A stretch of DNA of 64,000 nucleotides from Pseudomonas sp. NCCP-436 (GCF_019656335.1 NZ_BPLZ01000002.1:114904-178903); one strand, 5' to 3'; counted from the stretch's first letter, positions 8,330 to 18,327 are shown. Notes: generated from the sequence alone by a model not told the origin. Numbers and translations are program-made.

Positions 8330-8422
8330 AGCGCCTTTGCCACGGGGGCTTTTCGTGCGTGATGGTTTCCAATCGGCGCGCAGGCTGAAACAATGCGCGC
8401 AATATCAACAAAGGAGTCAGGT

Positions 8423-9568
8423 GTGCAGGTTCAGGGGTATTTCGACTTGCGCTTCGAAGCGGTGAAAGACGCTTTTGCCAGTCTCTTCGAGGATCCGCAG
8501 GAGCGTGGTGCCGCGCTATGCATCCGGATTGGCGGCGAAACCGTGGTGGACGTCTGGGCCGGGATGATGGACAAGGATGGTCAGCATGCCTGGCATAGTG
8601 ACACTATTGCCAACCTGTTTTCCTGCACTAAGCCGTTTGCTGCGGTAGTTGCTCTGCAACTGGTCGGTGAGGGCAAGCTGGAACTTGATGTACCGGTGGC
8701 TCGCTACTGGCCCGAATTCGCAGCCGCCGGCAAGGAACGCATTACCCTGCGCCATCTGCTGAGCCATCAGGCCGGGCTTCCTGCGCTGCGCCAGTTGTTG
8801 CCGGCCGAGGCACTGTACGAATGGAGCACCATGACCACGGCGCTGGCCGCTGAGGCTCCCTGGTGGCCGCTGGGTGAAGGCCATGGTTATGCCCCGATTA
8901 CCTACGGCTGGCTGATTGGCGAGTTGATCCGCCGAGTCGAGGGGCGTGGGCCAGGCGAGAGCATTGCCGCCCGCATCGCCCGGCCATTGGGGCTGGACTT
9001 TCATGTCGGGCTGGCTGATAGCCAGTTCGAACGGGTCGCGCACATTGCCAGAGGCAAGGGCAACCTGGGGGATGCCGCGGCACAGCGCTTGCTGCGGGTC
9101 ATGATGAGCGATGCAGAGGCCATGACCACTCGTTCCTTCACCAATCCGCCATCGATCATGACCAGCACCAACAAACCCGAATGGCGACGTATGCAGCAGC
9201 CAGCGGCCAACGGCCACGGTAATGCACGTAGTCTGGCAGGCTTTTATGCCGGCTTGCTCGATGGCGGCCTGCTGGAGACCGAACTGCTGGCGGAGATGAC
9301 TCGCGAACACGCCGTTGGAGAGGATCGTACACTGCTTACCGCAACCCGTTTCGGCTTGGGATGCATGCTTGATCAGGCTGAGTTGCCTAATGCTACCTAT
9401 GGTCTTGGGCGCCATGCCTTTGGTCATCCAGGTGCTGGCGGCTCATGCGGCTTTGCCGATCCCGAGCGCGACGTGGCGTTTGGTTTCGTGATCAACAACC
9501 TGGGGCCTTTTGTGCTGATGGATCCGCGCGCCCAGAAACTGGCGCAGGCATTGGCACGATGCCTGTAA
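8423..9568 (+). CDS. serine hydrolase of the beta-lactamase/EstB family
   Basis: This is a family VIII esterase-like hydrolase of 381 residues. The nucleophile motif S-x-x-K appears as SCTK (Ser67, Lys70). A tyrosine motif is likely in the HGYAPITYGWLIGE segment, and the C-terminal HPGAGGSCGF stretch stands in for KTG. I choose a GTG start at 8423 because AAGGAG lies 6 bases upstream and the product then begins MQVQGYFDLRFEAV; the ATG at 8393 has no ribosome site. No signal peptide is evident, so it is probably cytoplasmic. Substrate is unknown; esterase activity is more likely than beta-lactam resistance. Confidence 0.85.
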   Translation: MQVQGYFDLRFEAVKDAFASLFEDPQERGAALCIRIGGETVVDVWAGMMDKDGQHAWHSDTIANLFSCTKPFAAVVALQLVGEGKLELDVPVARYWPEFAAAGKERITLRHLLSHQAGLPALRQLLPAEALYEWSTMTTALAAEAPWWPLGEGHGYAPITYGWLIGELIRRVEGRGPGESIAARIARPLGLDFHVGLADSQFERVAHIARGKGNLGDAAAQRLLRVMMSDAEAMTTRSFTNPPSIMTSTNKPEWRRMQQPAANGHGNARSLAGFYAGLLDGGLLETELLAEMTREHAVGEDRTLLTATRFGLGCMLDQAELPNATYGLGRHAFGHPGAGGSCGFADPERDVAFGFVINNLGPFVLMDPRAQKLAQALARCL

Positions 9569-9638
9569 CTATCGGTCTAGCCTGCCTGGCAGACGTGCCA
9601 TGAGCAGGATCAATCGACTCGAACCCTTGGGGGGCTTC

Positions 9639-10286
9639 ATGCGCAACAAAATCTTCGCCGTTACCTGCAGTCTGCTGATTGCGGGTTGCTCGACTCCGGA
9701 ACGCAAGGAAGTGGCCAGGCCGGCTGTCATGCCGCCGCCGCAGGTGACTCGGGCCTGGCTCGACGAGTACGAGCCGAAATTGCGCGAAGCAGTCAAGGGC
9801 AGCCATTTCGAGTTTGAACGGCGCGAGAATCTGCTGGTGGTGACTGCACCGGTTCAAAGCTCCTTCAATCCGGATCGTCCGCACATGCTGCTGCCGGCCA
9901 GTCTCGGCCCGATCACCCGTGTGGCCAAGTTGCTGGAGGCTGATGAGGATATCGCTGTAGTGGTGCTCGGCCATGCCGACAGTAGCGGTGACGATGCGCA
10001 CAATCGCGAACTCAGCCAGCAGCGGGCGAGGGCGGTGACTTCCATCTTCCGTCTCAGTGGGCTGAAGCAGAACCGTCTGCAGGTCATGGGGCTCGGCTCC
10101 GATGCTCCGCGCGCGGCCAATGACAGCGCTGCCGGACGTGCCTTGAACCGACGCGTGGAGATCCTTCTCACCTCGCGCGATACCATGCAGGGACTGCTCG
10201 CCAAGTATAGCCAGCCAGCTGCCGGGCTGAAGGATGCGCCCAAGGTAGCTGTTGCAGGTCAAGGAAAAACGGCCCAGTCGGAGTAA
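9639..10286 (+). CDS. OmpA-family lipoprotein
   Basis: This 215-residue envelope lipoprotein has a signal peptide ending in LLIAGC (Cys17). It has a linker to about residue 60 and a C-terminal OmpA-like domain with [24 protein letters not shown] and [12 protein letters not shown]...ALNRRVEI, the peptidoglycan-binding signature. The ATG at 9639 follows a run of six G; the upstream in-frame ATG at 9600 would bury the signal peptide. The gene lies 34 bases before pdxH, possibly in one unit. It is distinct in sequence from the OmpA lipoprotein at 3.6 kb. Confidence 0.85.
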   Translation: MRNKIFAVTCSLLIAGCSTPERKEVARPAVMPPPQVTRAWLDEYEPKLREAVKGSHFEFERRENLLVVTAPVQSSFNPDRPHMLLPASLGPITRVAKLLEADEDIAVVVLGHADSSGDDAHNRELSQQRARAVTSIFRLSGLKQNRLQVMGLGSDAPRAANDSAAGRALNRRVEILLTSRDTMQGLLAKYSQPAAGLKDAPKVAVAGQGKTAQSE

Positions 10287-10320
10287 GCTTGGCAGCATTT
10301 CTCACCTTAGAGGAGCTGCC

Positions 10321-10968
10321 ATGACCCGGACACTGGCCGATATGCGCCGTGACTACACCCGTGACGGCCTGAGCGAGACTCAGGCACCACTGGAGCCCTT
10401 TGTTCTGTTTCGCCAGTGGTTTGACGAGGCGGTGAAAACCGAGCAATTGCCGGTCGAGCCCAATGCCATGACCCTGGCGACGGTCGACGAAAGCGGCCGT
10501 CCGCATTGTCGGGTGCTGCTGCTCAAGGGGCTCGACGAGCGTGGCTTTACCTTTTTCAGCAACTACGAAAGTGCCAAGGGCCGGCAACTGGCGGAGCGTC
10601 CCTTTGCCGCCATGACTTTTTTCTGGCCGACGCTGGAGCGTCAGGTGCGCATCGAAGGGCGCGTCGAACGGGTCACTCCAGCCGAATCCGACGCCTATTT
10701 CCAGGTTCGTCCTCTGGGCAGTCGGATCGGAGCCTGGGCTTCGCCACAGAGTCGCGTGATACGTGATCGTGCCGAGCTTGAGCAACTGCTGAGCGAAACC
10801 GAGCAGCGCTTTCTTAACCAGGCTCCGCACTGCCCGCCGCACTGGGGGGGCTACCGGTTGTTGCCTGAACGTATCGAATTTTGGCAGGGCCGGCCGAGCC
10901 GGCTGCATGATCGACTCAACTACCGTTTGCAGGGAGAGGCCTGGGTACGTGAGCGCCTGGCACCCTGA
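10321..10968 (+). CDS. pdxH: pyridoxamine/pyridoxine 5'-phosphate oxidase PdxH
   Basis: PdxH is an FMN-dependent oxidase that converts PNP or PMP to pyridoxal 5'-phosphate, the last step of vitamin B6 synthesis. The 215-residue length matches the family. Signature stretches include [65 protein letters not shown] and the C-terminal [21 protein letters not shown] precedes the ATG by 5 bases. The other B6 gene in this window, pdxJ, is 32 kb away. Confidence 0.95.
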   Translation: MTRTLADMRRDYTRDGLSETQAPLEPFVLFRQWFDEAVKTEQLPVEPNAMTLATVDESGRPHCRVLLLKGLDERGFTFFSNYESAKGRQLAERPFAAMTFFWPTLERQVRIEGRVERVTPAESDAYFQVRPLGSRIGAWASPQSRVIRDRAELEQLLSETEQRFLNQAPHCPPHWGGYRLLPERIEFWQGRPSRLHDRLNYRLQGEAWVRERLAP

Positions 10969-11115
10969 AGCAGGGTCAAGCACAACGAGGTTGTAGGTTG
11001 CGCGGCGGAACCTTGCTGAACTCTGTCTGTCTGAATCAATCATTGTCCAGGCATGGCCGTGACAGCAGCCAGTGCGTGGCATCTAATGAATCGAAAGGGT
11101 TCTGGAGGACTTGCT

Positions 11116-11577
11116 ATGCGTAACCCCACTTTGCTTGTCACCTCTCTGGCGGCGCTGCTGGCTCTGGGGGGCTGTCAGTCAAGCCTGACAGGCGACACCT
11201 ATAGTCGTAGTGAAGCGAGGGCCGTACAGACTGTTCGTATGGGCACCATCGAATCGCTGCGGCCGGTGAAGATCGAAGGAACCAAAACGCCGATCGGAGC
11301 GGGAGCTGGTGCGGTTCTTGGCGGCATTGGCGGCAGCGGTATCGGTGGCGGTCGTGGCAGTACTGTGATGGCTGTGGTCGGCGCAGTGGCTGGCGGTCTG
11401 CTGGGTGCTGCGGCCGAGGAAGGTCTGACTCGCACCCAGGGGGTTGAAATCACCGTGCGGGAGGATGACGGCACGTTGCGCGCTTATGTTCAGGAGGTGG
11501 AAGCGAATCAGATATTTCGGGTTGGCGAGCGCGTCCGCATCATGACGGTCAACGGTACCAGCCGAGTGACTCACTGA
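11116..11577 (+). CDS. SlyB-like glycine-zipper outer-membrane lipoprotein
   Basis: This 153-residue lipoprotein has a lipobox at ALGGC (Cys20). A central glycine zipper (GAGAGAVLGGIGGSGIGGG and VGAVAGGLLGAAAEE) is followed by a small beta domain (GVEITVREDDG, FRVGERVRIMTV). This is the SlyB/PcP/Pal-like architecture of small outer-membrane lipoproteins that stabilise the envelope. GGAGG lies 7 bases before the ATG at 11116. A strong terminator follows, so it ends the unit before the antiporter operon. Confidence 0.82.
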   Translation: MRNPTLLVTSLAALLALGGCQSSLTGDTYSRSEARAVQTVRMGTIESLRPVKIEGTKTPIGAGAGAVLGGIGGSGIGGGRGSTVMAVVGAVAGGLLGAAAEEGLTRTQGVEITVREDDGTLRAYVQEVEANQIFRVGERVRIMTVNGTSRVTH

Positions 11578-11590
11578 CCGGCTTGCTAAG

Positions 11591-11625
11591 AAACCGGGGC
11601 GCTTACAGGGGCCCCGGTTTTTTTT
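11591..11625 (+). terminator. Rho-independent terminator after the SlyB-like gene
   Basis: AAACCGGGGC (11591-11600) pairs with GCCCCGGTTT (11611-11620) around a 10-base loop, and the stem runs into eight consecutive T residues. Confidence 0.92.
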
Positions 11626-12007
11626 CGTCTGCACAACACTGGCAGCAGGCGGGTAAGGCCAGTTTTTTCATTTTAGTAATAATTCAATACATGACGATGT
11701 ATCGATAGCTATGGATAATCGTCGCTTGCTTAGATTCTGGTGGCGCTTCGCGTTCGTCTGATAGGGCCTTCTGATCCGTACCCTGCGCTATTGCGGTGGT
11801 TCTTCACCTGTGCATTTTCATGCTACGCCGGGGGGGATCGAGGTTTGCAATCAATCTTATCGGTTGTGGCTGTCGGTCTGGTCGTTCCGGGCTAGCCTTG
11901 AAGGGGCTGGAATGGATGAACAGGCCCATCACCAGACTGGCGAATGCTCTTTTCGACTCTCACTACATAACACCGGCTCATGCCGGTGGCTTGCCTAAGG
12001 GGTGCCG
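11626..12007 (+). promoter_or_regulatory. 382-base AT-rich regulatory region and possible structured leader of the antiporter operon
   Basis: I see no credible gene here. An AT-rich part (11660-11730) carries a perfect inverted repeat ATACAT-GACG-ATGTAT (11687-11702) that runs into the palindromes TATCGATA and ATAGCTAT, a likely operator or promoter zone. The part next to the operon can fold: CGGTCTGGT (11874-11882) pairs with ACCAGACTG (11931-11939, one G-T), enclosing an AGCC...GGCT hairpin (11894-11908). A second perfect hairpin, CACCGGC-TCAT-GCCGGTG (11971-11988), lies 19 bases before the start codon. This could be a cis-acting RNA, but no known class was recognised. Confidence 0.4.
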
Positions 12008-14800
12008 ATGGTTGTTGCGCTGATAATTACCTTGCCGTTTCTCGGGTTGATCCTGCCCGTGTTGACTGATCGCTTCGGGCGTCCGGCCTGTGCTCTGGCG
12101 GCTGCGCTGGCGCCGGCGGCAGCACTGGTTCTGCTGCTGTTGCAGCAGCCGCGGGTGTTCGCAGGGGAGGTGCTTCAGGTGCAGTATCCCTGGCTGTCGC
12201 AGCTGGGGCTGAATCTGAGCTTTCGTCTGGACGGGCTGGGCTTTCTGTTTGCGCTGCTGATTCTCGGCATCGGTCTGCTGGTCATTCTTTACGCGCGCTA
12301 CTACCTGTCGAGGCGTGATTCGATGGGGCGGTTCTTCGCCTTCCTGTTGCTGTTCATGGGTGCCATGCTGGGGGTGGTGCTGTCGGAAAACCTGTTGCTG
12401 ATGATGATGTTCTGGGAGCTGACCAGCCTCTCATCCTTCCTGCTCATCGGCTTTTGGGGCTGGCGTTCCGATGCACGCAAGGGAGCGCGCATGGCCCTCA
12501 CAGTCACTGGTGGCGGTGGTCTGGCACTGCTGGCTGGCATCCTGCTGATAGGCCACATCGTTGGTAGCTTCGAGCTTACCGAGGTACTGGCCGCCGGTGA
12601 TCTGATCCGCGCCCATGCGCTTTACCCATTGGCGTTGATTCTGATTCTGCTCGGGATCTTTACCAAGTCGGCACAGTTTCCCTTTCATTTCTGGCTGCCG
12701 CACGCAATGGCGGCACCGACGCCGGTTTCGGCCTATCTGCATTCGGCGACCATGGTCAAGGCCGGGGTATTTCTGCTGGCGCGTCTGTACCCGGCGCTGG
12801 CCGGTTCCGACTGGTGGTTCTATCTGGTCAGCCTGACCGGCCTGACCACGTTGCTGGTCGGTGCCTGCATGGCGTTGTTCCAGCATGACCTCAAGGGGCT
12901 GCTGGCCTATTCGACCATCAGTCATCTTGGGCTGATCACCCTGCTATTCGGCCTGGATACCCGCCTGGCTGCGGTGGCTGCGGTGTTCCACATTATCAAC
13001 CATGCCACCTTCAAGGCCTCGCTGTTTATGGCTGTCGGCATCATCGACCACGAGACCGGCAGCCGTGATATGCGTCGGCTGGCCGGCCTCTGGAAGTACA
13101 TGCCGCATACTGCGGTGCTGGCGATGGTGGCGGCCTCGGCTATGGCCGGGGTACCGCTGCTCAATGGTTTCCTGAGCAAGGAGATGTTCTTCAGCGAAAC
13201 CCTCAACCAGCATCTGCTGGGCAGCTTCAATTGGGTGATTCCGGCGGTGGCGACCCTGGCCGGGGTGTTTGCCGTGGCTTACTCGCTGCGTTTCATCCAT
13301 GACGTGTTCTTCAACGGACAGCCGCAGCATCTGCCGAACTACCCGCCGCACGAGCCGCCGCGCTACATGAAGGTGCCGGTGGAGATCCTGGTATTTCTCT
13401 GTCTGTTGGTGGGTATGGTACCGGCCTATACGGTGGCGTCGCTGCTGGCCAGTGCAGCTAGTGCAACCCTGGGCGGCGAGCTGCCGCAGTACAGCCTGGC
13501 CATCTGGCATGGCTTTAACCTGCCGCTGCTGATGAGCTTCATCGCGTTGTTCGGCGGTATCGTCGTTTACGTGCTGCGCAAGCCGCTGTTCCAATGGTAC
13601 GACGGCCTGCCGACAGTCGATGCAAAGCTGGTTTTCGAAAATGTAGTGGTGGCGCTGGTGAAATTCGCTCGGCGGCTGACCCGTCTGCTGGAGAACGGCT
13701 CGCTGCAGAGCTACCTGGGCTGGATGCTGGGTGCCGCGCTGCTATTGCTGGTGGTTGCACTGAGCGGGCTTGGCCGGTTGACCGGTTCGGTTGCGCAGAC
13801 CCCGCTCGACGGCATCACAGCGCTGGGTATGCTGCTGTTGATGGCAAGTGCACTGCTGACGGTGTACTTCCATCGTCGCCGACTGATGGCGCTGATGCCG
13901 CTGAGTTTAGCCGGGCTGATGGTGTCGCTGGCCTTTGCCCGCTTCTCTGCGCCGGATCTGGCCTTGACTCAGGTGTCGGTGGAGGTGGTAACCATTATTC
14001 TGCTGATGCTTACTCTGTACTTCATGCCGGATCGCACACCTGTGGAGTCCAGCAGCCTGCGGGCGCTGCGTGATTTCATTCTGGCCGGCGGTGTCGGTGC
14101 GCTGGTGGCGATGGTCACCTATGCGGTGCTGACCCGACCGTATCAGAGCATTTCCTCGTTCTTCCTCGACAACAGCGTCTCCGGGGGCGGCGGTACCAAC
14201 GTGGTCAATGTGATCCTGGTTGATTTCCGTGGCTTCGATACGCTGGGTGAGATCACCGTGTTGGCGATTGCTGCGGTGGGTATCTACGCGCTGCTCTACG
14301 GTCTGCACCTGTGGCATCCAACCCATGACAAGAATGGCCGGCCCTGGTCGCGCGACAGTCATCCGATGATTCTCGACAATCTGGCTCGTACCATTTTGCC
14401 TATGGCTCTGCTGGTGGCAGTGTTTATCTTCCTGCGCGGTCACAACCTGCCGGGCGGCGGTTTCATTGCCGGACTGATCACTGCCGTGGCGCTGATCCTG
14501 CAGTACATCGCTCACGGCGTGAGCTGGACCCAGCAGCGTTTGCGCTTCAGCTTCCATGGCATTGCCGGGTGGGGCGTGTTGATTGCGGCGCTGACCGGTC
14601 TGGGTAGCTGGGCATTTGGCTCGCCGTTTTTGACCTCGGCCTTTGGCCATTTCCACATTCCTTTGATCGGCGAGATCGAACTGGCCACTGCCATTCTCTT
14701 CGATCTGGGCGTCTATCTCGCGGTAGTGGGCGCTACGTTGCTGATCCTGTCCAACCTCGGACATGTCAGCCAGGACGAGTCCAGCAAGGAGGTCATCTAA
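12008..14800 (+). CDS. shaA: Na+(K+)/H+ antiporter subunit A/B fusion (Sha/Mrp/Pha)
   Basis: This 930-residue polytopic protein is the large proton-translocating subunit of a multi-subunit cation/proton antiporter related to the NuoL/NuoM family. The N-terminal two thirds match MrpA, for example the [47 protein letters not shown] and [14 protein letters not shown] motifs of the proton channel. The C-terminus, from about residue 790, is a fused MrpB/MnhB domain ([29 protein letters not shown]). The fusion is usual in Pseudomonas Sha and rhizobial PhaAB. I start at the ATG at 12008 with AAGGGG upstream; a GTG at 12002 is in frame. It overlaps subunit C by one base. Confidence 0.92.
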   Translation: MVVALIITLPFLGLILPVLTDRFGRPACALAAALAPAAALVLLLLQQPRVFAGEVLQVQYPWLSQLGLNLSFRLDGLGFLFALLILGIGLLVILYARYYLSRRDSMGRFFAFLLLFMGAMLGVVLSENLLLMMMFWELTSLSSFLLIGFWGWRSDARKGARMALTVTGGGGLALLAGILLIGHIVGSFELTEVLAAGDLIRAHALYPLALILILLGIFTKSAQFPFHFWLPHAMAAPTPVSAYLHSATMVKAGVFLLARLYPALAGSDWWFYLVSLTGLTTLLVGACMALFQHDLKGLLAYSTISHLGLITLLFGLDTRLAAVAAVFHIINHATFKASLFMAVGIIDHETGSRDMRRLAGLWKYMPHTAVLAMVAASAMAGVPLLNGFLSKEMFFSETLNQHLLGSFNWVIPAVATLAGVFAVAYSLRFIHDVFFNGQPQHLPNYPPHEPPRYMKVPVEILVFLCLLVGMVPAYTVASLLASAASATLGGELPQYSLAIWHGFNLPLLMSFIALFGGIVVYVLRKPLFQWYDGLPTVDAKLVFENVVVALVKFARRLTRLLENGSLQSYLGWMLGAALLLLVVALSGLGRLTGSVAQTPLDGITALGMLLLMASALLTVYFHRRRLMALMPLSLAGLMVSLAFARFSAPDLALTQVSVEVVTIILLMLTLYFMPDRTPVESSSLRALRDFILAGGVGALVAMVTYAVLTRPYQSISSFFLDNSVSGGGGTNVVNVILVDFRGFDTLGEITVLAIAAVGIYALLYGLHLWHPTHDKNGRPWSRDSHPMILDNLARTILPMALLVAVFIFLRGHNLPGGGFIAGLITAVALILQYIAHGVSWTQQRLRFSFHGIAGWGVLIAALTGLGSWAFGSPFLTSAFGHFHIPLIGEIELATAILFDLGVYLAVVGATLLILSNLGHVSQDESSKEVI

Positions 14801-15129
14801 TGGAGGTGCTGTTCTCCATCACCCTTGGCGTACTGACCGCCACGGGTGTCTATTTGCTGCTGCGGGCGCGGATCTTCCCTGTGGTTATGGGACTGACGCT
14901 AATTTCCTATGCGGTGAACCTGTTCATATTCTCCATGGGCCGTCTCGGTACCGGCGTACCTGCGGTGATCGGCCGTAGCCAGGCCTACGGTGACCCGTTG
15001 CCACAAGCTCTGGTACTCACCGCCATTGTCATCGGCTTTGCCATGACCGCTTTTCTGCTGGTGCTGGCACTGCGTGGTCTGGGCGCGATGAAGACTGATC
15101 ATGTCGATGGCGAGGAGCCTCGCGGATGA
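14800..15129 (+). CDS. shaC: antiporter subunit C (MnhC/ShaC)
   Basis: This NuoK-like subunit of 109 residues has three membrane helices. The MGLTLISYAVNLFIFSMGR stretch and the DPLPQALVLTAIVIGFAMTAF signature are typical of MnhC/MrpC. It starts at the last base of the A subunit stop (TAATG) and overlaps subunit D by 4 bases, so it is translationally coupled within the complex. Confidence 0.9.
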   Translation: MEVLFSITLGVLTATGVYLLLRARIFPVVMGLTLISYAVNLFIFSMGRLGTGVPAVIGRSQAYGDPLPQALVLTAIVIGFAMTAFLLVLALRGLGAMKTDHVDGEEPRG

Positions 15130-16631
15130 GTCATGTCATGCTGCTGCCGATTCTTCTGCCGATGCTGGCTGGGGCCTTGTTGCTGATCGGTCATGGATTG
15201 CCCAAATCACTCAAGCGAGGGCTTTCGCTGGGCGCAGCCTGGGTTCTGGTGCCGGTTGGCATTTACCTGGTGCTGCTGGCCGCTGACGGTCAGTTGCGCA
15301 GCTACGCTGTGGGTAACTGGCAGGCACCGTTCGGTATCATGCTGCTGCTTGACCGCTTCAGTGCGCTGATGCTGCTGCTGTCGGCCATCCTCGCAGGTTT
15401 CGCTTTGCTCTATGCAAGCCGTGGCGATGATCTGCAGGGGCAGAATTTCCATGCGCTGTTCCAGTTCCAGTTGTTGGGCATCAACGGCGCTTTCCTCACT
15501 GCCGACCTGTTCAACCTATTCGTGTTCTTCGAGATCCTGCTGATCTCCTCCTATTCGCTGTTGCTGCACGGCAATGGCCGGGAGCAGGTACGGGCCGGGG
15601 TGCACTACGTGGTGCTCAATCTGTTGGGATCGTCCTTTTTCCTGATCGGCGTGAGCCTGCTTTATGGGCTGACCGGCACGGTGAACATGCCGGATTTGGC
15701 GTTGAAGGTTGCCCAGGCTGATCCGGCGAATGCGCCACTGCTGGCAGCCGCCGGCTACTTGCTGTTGGTGGTATTTGGCCTCAAGGCTGCAGTGCTGCCA
15801 CTGTATTTCTGGCTGCCGCGAGCATACGCCGCTGCGCCGGCGGCTGTGGCGGCACTGTTCGCGATCATGACAAAGGTAGGCCTATATGCAATCTTCCGCG
15901 TTTTCACGCTCATCTTCGGTGAAGGTGCCGGGCCGCTGGCCAATCTGGCTCACGACTTGTTGTGGTGGTTGGCGCTGTTGACCATCGCTGCCGGTGCTAT
16001 CGGTGCTTTGGCTGCCGAGCGCCTGCAGGTGTTGCTGGGCTATCTGGTGGTGGTGTCGGTCGGTACGCTGCTGGCCGGGTTCTCTCTTGGCACGCCGCAG
16101 GCTCTCGGCGCTGCGCTGTACTATCTGGTGCACAGCACCCTGATCTGTGGCGCGCTGTTCCTGTTGGCCGGGCTGATTGTGCGTCAGCGTGGCCCGGCTG
16201 GTGATGACCTGCACTTGTTGCAGGCGCTGCACCAGCCGCTGCTGCTGGGGGCACTGTTCTTTATGGCGACCATCTCGGTGGCTGGCTTGCCACCGTTCTC
16301 GGGCTTTCTCGGCAAGCTGCTGCTGCTGCGCTCGGTCGAAACCGGCAGTCAGGCGTTGTGGCTGTGGTCCGTGGTGCTGCTGGCCGGGCTGGTGACTCTG
16401 GTGGCATTGAGTCGTGCAGGTAGCCAGATGTTCTGGCACAGCCATGGGCGTCCGCTGGACGATACCGAGACTGCAGATGCGACTCGGCTGACGGCGACTC
16501 TGGGCCTGCTGCTGGCCAGTCCATTGCTGCTGGTGGCTGCGCAGCCGCTTCTGGATTACGTCCAGGCCACCGCGCTGCAATTGTTAGATATTGGCCCCTA
16601 TCTGGCACTGCTTGCAGGAGGTGTGGCATGA
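15126..16631 (+). CDS. shaD: antiporter subunit D (MnhD/ShaD)
   Basis: This is a NuoN/NuoM-like proton-translocating subunit of 501 residues with about 14 membrane helices. Recognisable parts are the LFVFFEILLISSYSLLLHG motif (conserved Glu in the fifth helix), LKAAVLPLYFWLPRAYAAAPAAVAALFAIMTKVG with the conserved Lys residues of the channel, and the SVAGLPPFSGFLGKLLLL segment. It overlaps subunits C and E by 4 bases each (ATGA junctions). Confidence 0.92.
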   Translation: MSHVMLLPILLPMLAGALLLIGHGLPKSLKRGLSLGAAWVLVPVGIYLVLLAADGQLRSYAVGNWQAPFGIMLLLDRFSALMLLLSAILAGFALLYASRGDDLQGQNFHALFQFQLLGINGAFLTADLFNLFVFFEILLISSYSLLLHGNGREQVRAGVHYVVLNLLGSSFFLIGVSLLYGLTGTVNMPDLALKVAQADPANAPLLAAAGYLLLVVFGLKAAVLPLYFWLPRAYAAAPAAVAALFAIMTKVGLYAIFRVFTLIFGEGAGPLANLAHDLLWWLALLTIAAGAIGALAAERLQVLLGYLVVVSVGTLLAGFSLGTPQALGAALYYLVHSTLICGALFLLAGLIVRQRGPAGDDLHLLQALHQPLLLGALFFMATISVAGLPPFSGFLGKLLLLRSVETGSQALWLWSVVLLAGLVTLVALSRAGSQMFWHSHGRPLDDTETADATRLTATLGLLLASPLLLVAAQPLLDYVQATALQLLDIGPYLALLAGGVA

Positions 16632-17125
16632 GTCGGCTGTTTCCCCATCCCCACCTGACGCTGCTGCTGGTAGTGATCTGGCTGGCACTGGTCAACACCC
16701 TGAGCCTTGGCCATCTGCTGCTCGGGTTGTTCCTTGGTTGGGGCATTGTCTGGATTACCCGCAGCTTTCTGCTGAGCGTGCCGCATCTGCGCAAGCCGTT
16801 GGGGTTGGCGCGTTATCTGCTGGTGGTTTTCTACGATATTGTGCTGGCCAATCTGCACGTTGCTCGCCTGGTGCTGGGGGCGCAAAGTCGCCTGCGGCCG
16901 GCTTTCGTCGAAGTACCCATGGACATTCAGGACGAGTTTCTGCTGTCGTTGCTGGCCTGTGTCATCTCGCTGACGCCGGGCACGGTTTCCGCCGGCCTTA
17001 GCAGTGACCACAAGACTCTGTTGCTGCATGTGCTCGATCTGGATGACCAGCAGCAACTGATCAAGCAGATCAAGCAGCGCTATGAAGCGCCACTGCTGGA
17101 GATATTCGAATGCTCGCCTACGTGA
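16628..17125 (+). CDS. shaE: antiporter subunit E (MnhE/ShaE)
   Basis: This small subunit of 165 residues has two or three N-terminal membrane helices, then a cytoplasmic domain with the family signature LACVISLTPGTVSAGLSSD and a final LLHVLDLDDQQQLIKQIKQRYEAPLLEIF helix. It overlaps subunit D by 4 bases and subunit F by 16 bases. Confidence 0.9.
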   Translation: MSRLFPHPHLTLLLVVIWLALVNTLSLGHLLLGLFLGWGIVWITRSFLLSVPHLRKPLGLARYLLVVFYDIVLANLHVARLVLGAQSRLRPAFVEVPMDIQDEFLLSLLACVISLTPGTVSAGLSSDHKTLLLHVLDLDDQQQLIKQIKQRYEAPLLEIFECSPT

Positions 17126-17379
17126 TTCCCTTATGTCTGTGCATCATTGCCCTGGCCGTGCTGCTCAACGTCCTGCGTTTGGTGCAAGGGCCGAGCATGG
17201 TGGATCGGGTATTGGCGCTGGACACTCTGTATATCAATGCTCTGGCGCTGATCGTATTGTTCGGTATTTGGCTGGAGTCGGATCTGTTCTTCGAGATTGC
17301 CCTGCTGATTGCGGTAATGGGCTTCGTCAGCACCGTGGCGGTGGGCAAGCACCTGTTGCACGGCGACATCATCGACTGA
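17110..17379 (+). CDS. shaF: antiporter subunit F (MnhF/ShaF)
   Basis: This subunit has 89 residues and three membrane helices. The LVQGPSMVDRVLALDTL motif and ALLIAVMGFVSTVAVGKHLLHGDIID end are diagnostic of MnhF/MrpF, a member shared with bile-acid exporters of the PhaF type. It overlaps subunit E by 16 bases and is followed 13 bases later by subunit G. Confidence 0.9.
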   Translation: MLAYVIPLCLCIIALAVLLNVLRLVQGPSMVDRVLALDTLYINALALIVLFGIWLESDLFFEIALLIAVMGFVSTVAVGKHLLHGDIID

Positions 17380-17392
17380 CTAGGAGACTCTC

Positions 17393-17731
17393 ATGCCTCT
17401 GTGGATCGAAATACCGGTCGCTCTGTTCCTGATGATCGGTAGCCTGTTTGCCCTGGTCGGTGCTATCGGCCTGTATCGCCTTCCGGATTTCTTCATGCGC
17501 CTGCACGGGCCGACCAAGGCCACCACCCTCGGAGTGGGCGGAATGTTGCTCGCCTCGCTGATTTTCTTCGGCTGGCGCGGTGAAGGTCTGAGCCTGCATG
17601 AACTGCTGATTACCCTGTTCCTGTTCATCACGGCGCCGGTCAGTGCACACATGCTGTCGAAGGCGGCGATCCAGCAGAAAGTCGATCTGGTTGAGCGAAC
17701 TCGTGGTCGTCCCTGGGGGGACGAGCGCTAG
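17393..17731 (+). CDS. shaG: antiporter subunit G (MnhG/ShaG)
   Basis: This last subunit has 112 residues and three membrane helices. Family hallmarks are IGLYRLPDFFMRLHGPTKATTLGVGGML and the LLITLFLFITAPVSAHMLSKAA segment. AGGAG lies 8 bases before the ATG. It completes the A/B-C-D-E-F-G set; the complex exchanges cytoplasmic Na+ (or K+) for protons and supports salt and alkaline tolerance. Confidence 0.9.
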   Translation: MPLWIEIPVALFLMIGSLFALVGAIGLYRLPDFFMRLHGPTKATTLGVGGMLLASLIFFGWRGEGLSLHELLITLFLFITAPVSAHMLSKAAIQQKVDLVERTRGRPWGDER

Positions 17732-17814
17732 CGAAACAGTTTTGCCTCCAGGCTGTGCCTGTGCCGGAAAAGGGGCTGCTCCTACACTGCTGCTTTTCCA
17801 CGGGAGCAGTCTTT

Positions 17815-18327
17815 ATGAGTGACATCTGCATTCGTTCGGCGCAATCGGCCGATATTCCCAGCCTTTGCGAGCTGATCTTCGAGCACGGCCCCAATCCCTG
17901 GAATTACCTGCCCGAGGCCGAGGTGCGCCAGCATCTGCAGGCCATCGATGGCGGCAGTACCCGTGCCGTGCTGGCTGAGGACGACAGCGGTCTGCTGGGT
18001 TTTGTCAGCTTTCGCACGAGCCGTGACTTTGCCGCCCACCAGCCGGCAGAACGCCGTGAGGCGTTGCACGGTTACATCTGCGAGGCAGTGGTTCGGCACG
18101 ATTGTGCCGGCAGAGGGCTGGGGTCACGGCTGCTCGAAGCGGCAGTCGGACAATTGCGCAAAGACGGTTTGCAGGATATCTACATCGACCGACACGAAGA
18201 GAACGCCGCCTCGGCCGGGATGATGCGCAAGGCGGGGTTCGTCGAACTGTTGAGCTACGAGGATCTGCAGCGCCGCACCTGGGGTTCACGACGTTCCACT
18301 CTGTGCTGCCGGCGCTTCGAGGGTTGA
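17815..18327 (+). CDS. GNAT-family N-acetyltransferase
   Basis: This 170-residue single-domain acetyltransferase has the acetyl-CoA-binding motif A at VVRHDCAGRGLGSRLLEAAVGQLRKDG (R-x-x-G-x-G/A pattern in CAGRGLGSRL, near residues 96-106) and a C-terminal NAASAGMMRKAGFVEL motif B. The ATG at 17815 follows GGGAG; a longer in-frame start at 17755 is unsupported. The substrate cannot be told from sequence. It stands alone after the antiporter operon. Confidence 0.82.
   Translation: MSDICIRSAQSADIPSLCELIFEHGPNPWNYLPEAEVRQHLQAIDGGSTRAVLAEDDSGLLGFVSFRTSRDFAAHQPAERREALHGYICEAVVRHDCAGRGLGSRLLEAAVGQLRKDGLQDIYIDRHEENAASAGMMRKAGFVELLSYEDLQRRTWGSRRSTLCCRRFEG

Noticed and set aside
11796..12023. 75-codon open frame in the shaA leader
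   Set aside because: No ribosome site, no family resemblance, and it overlaps the shaA start in another frame.
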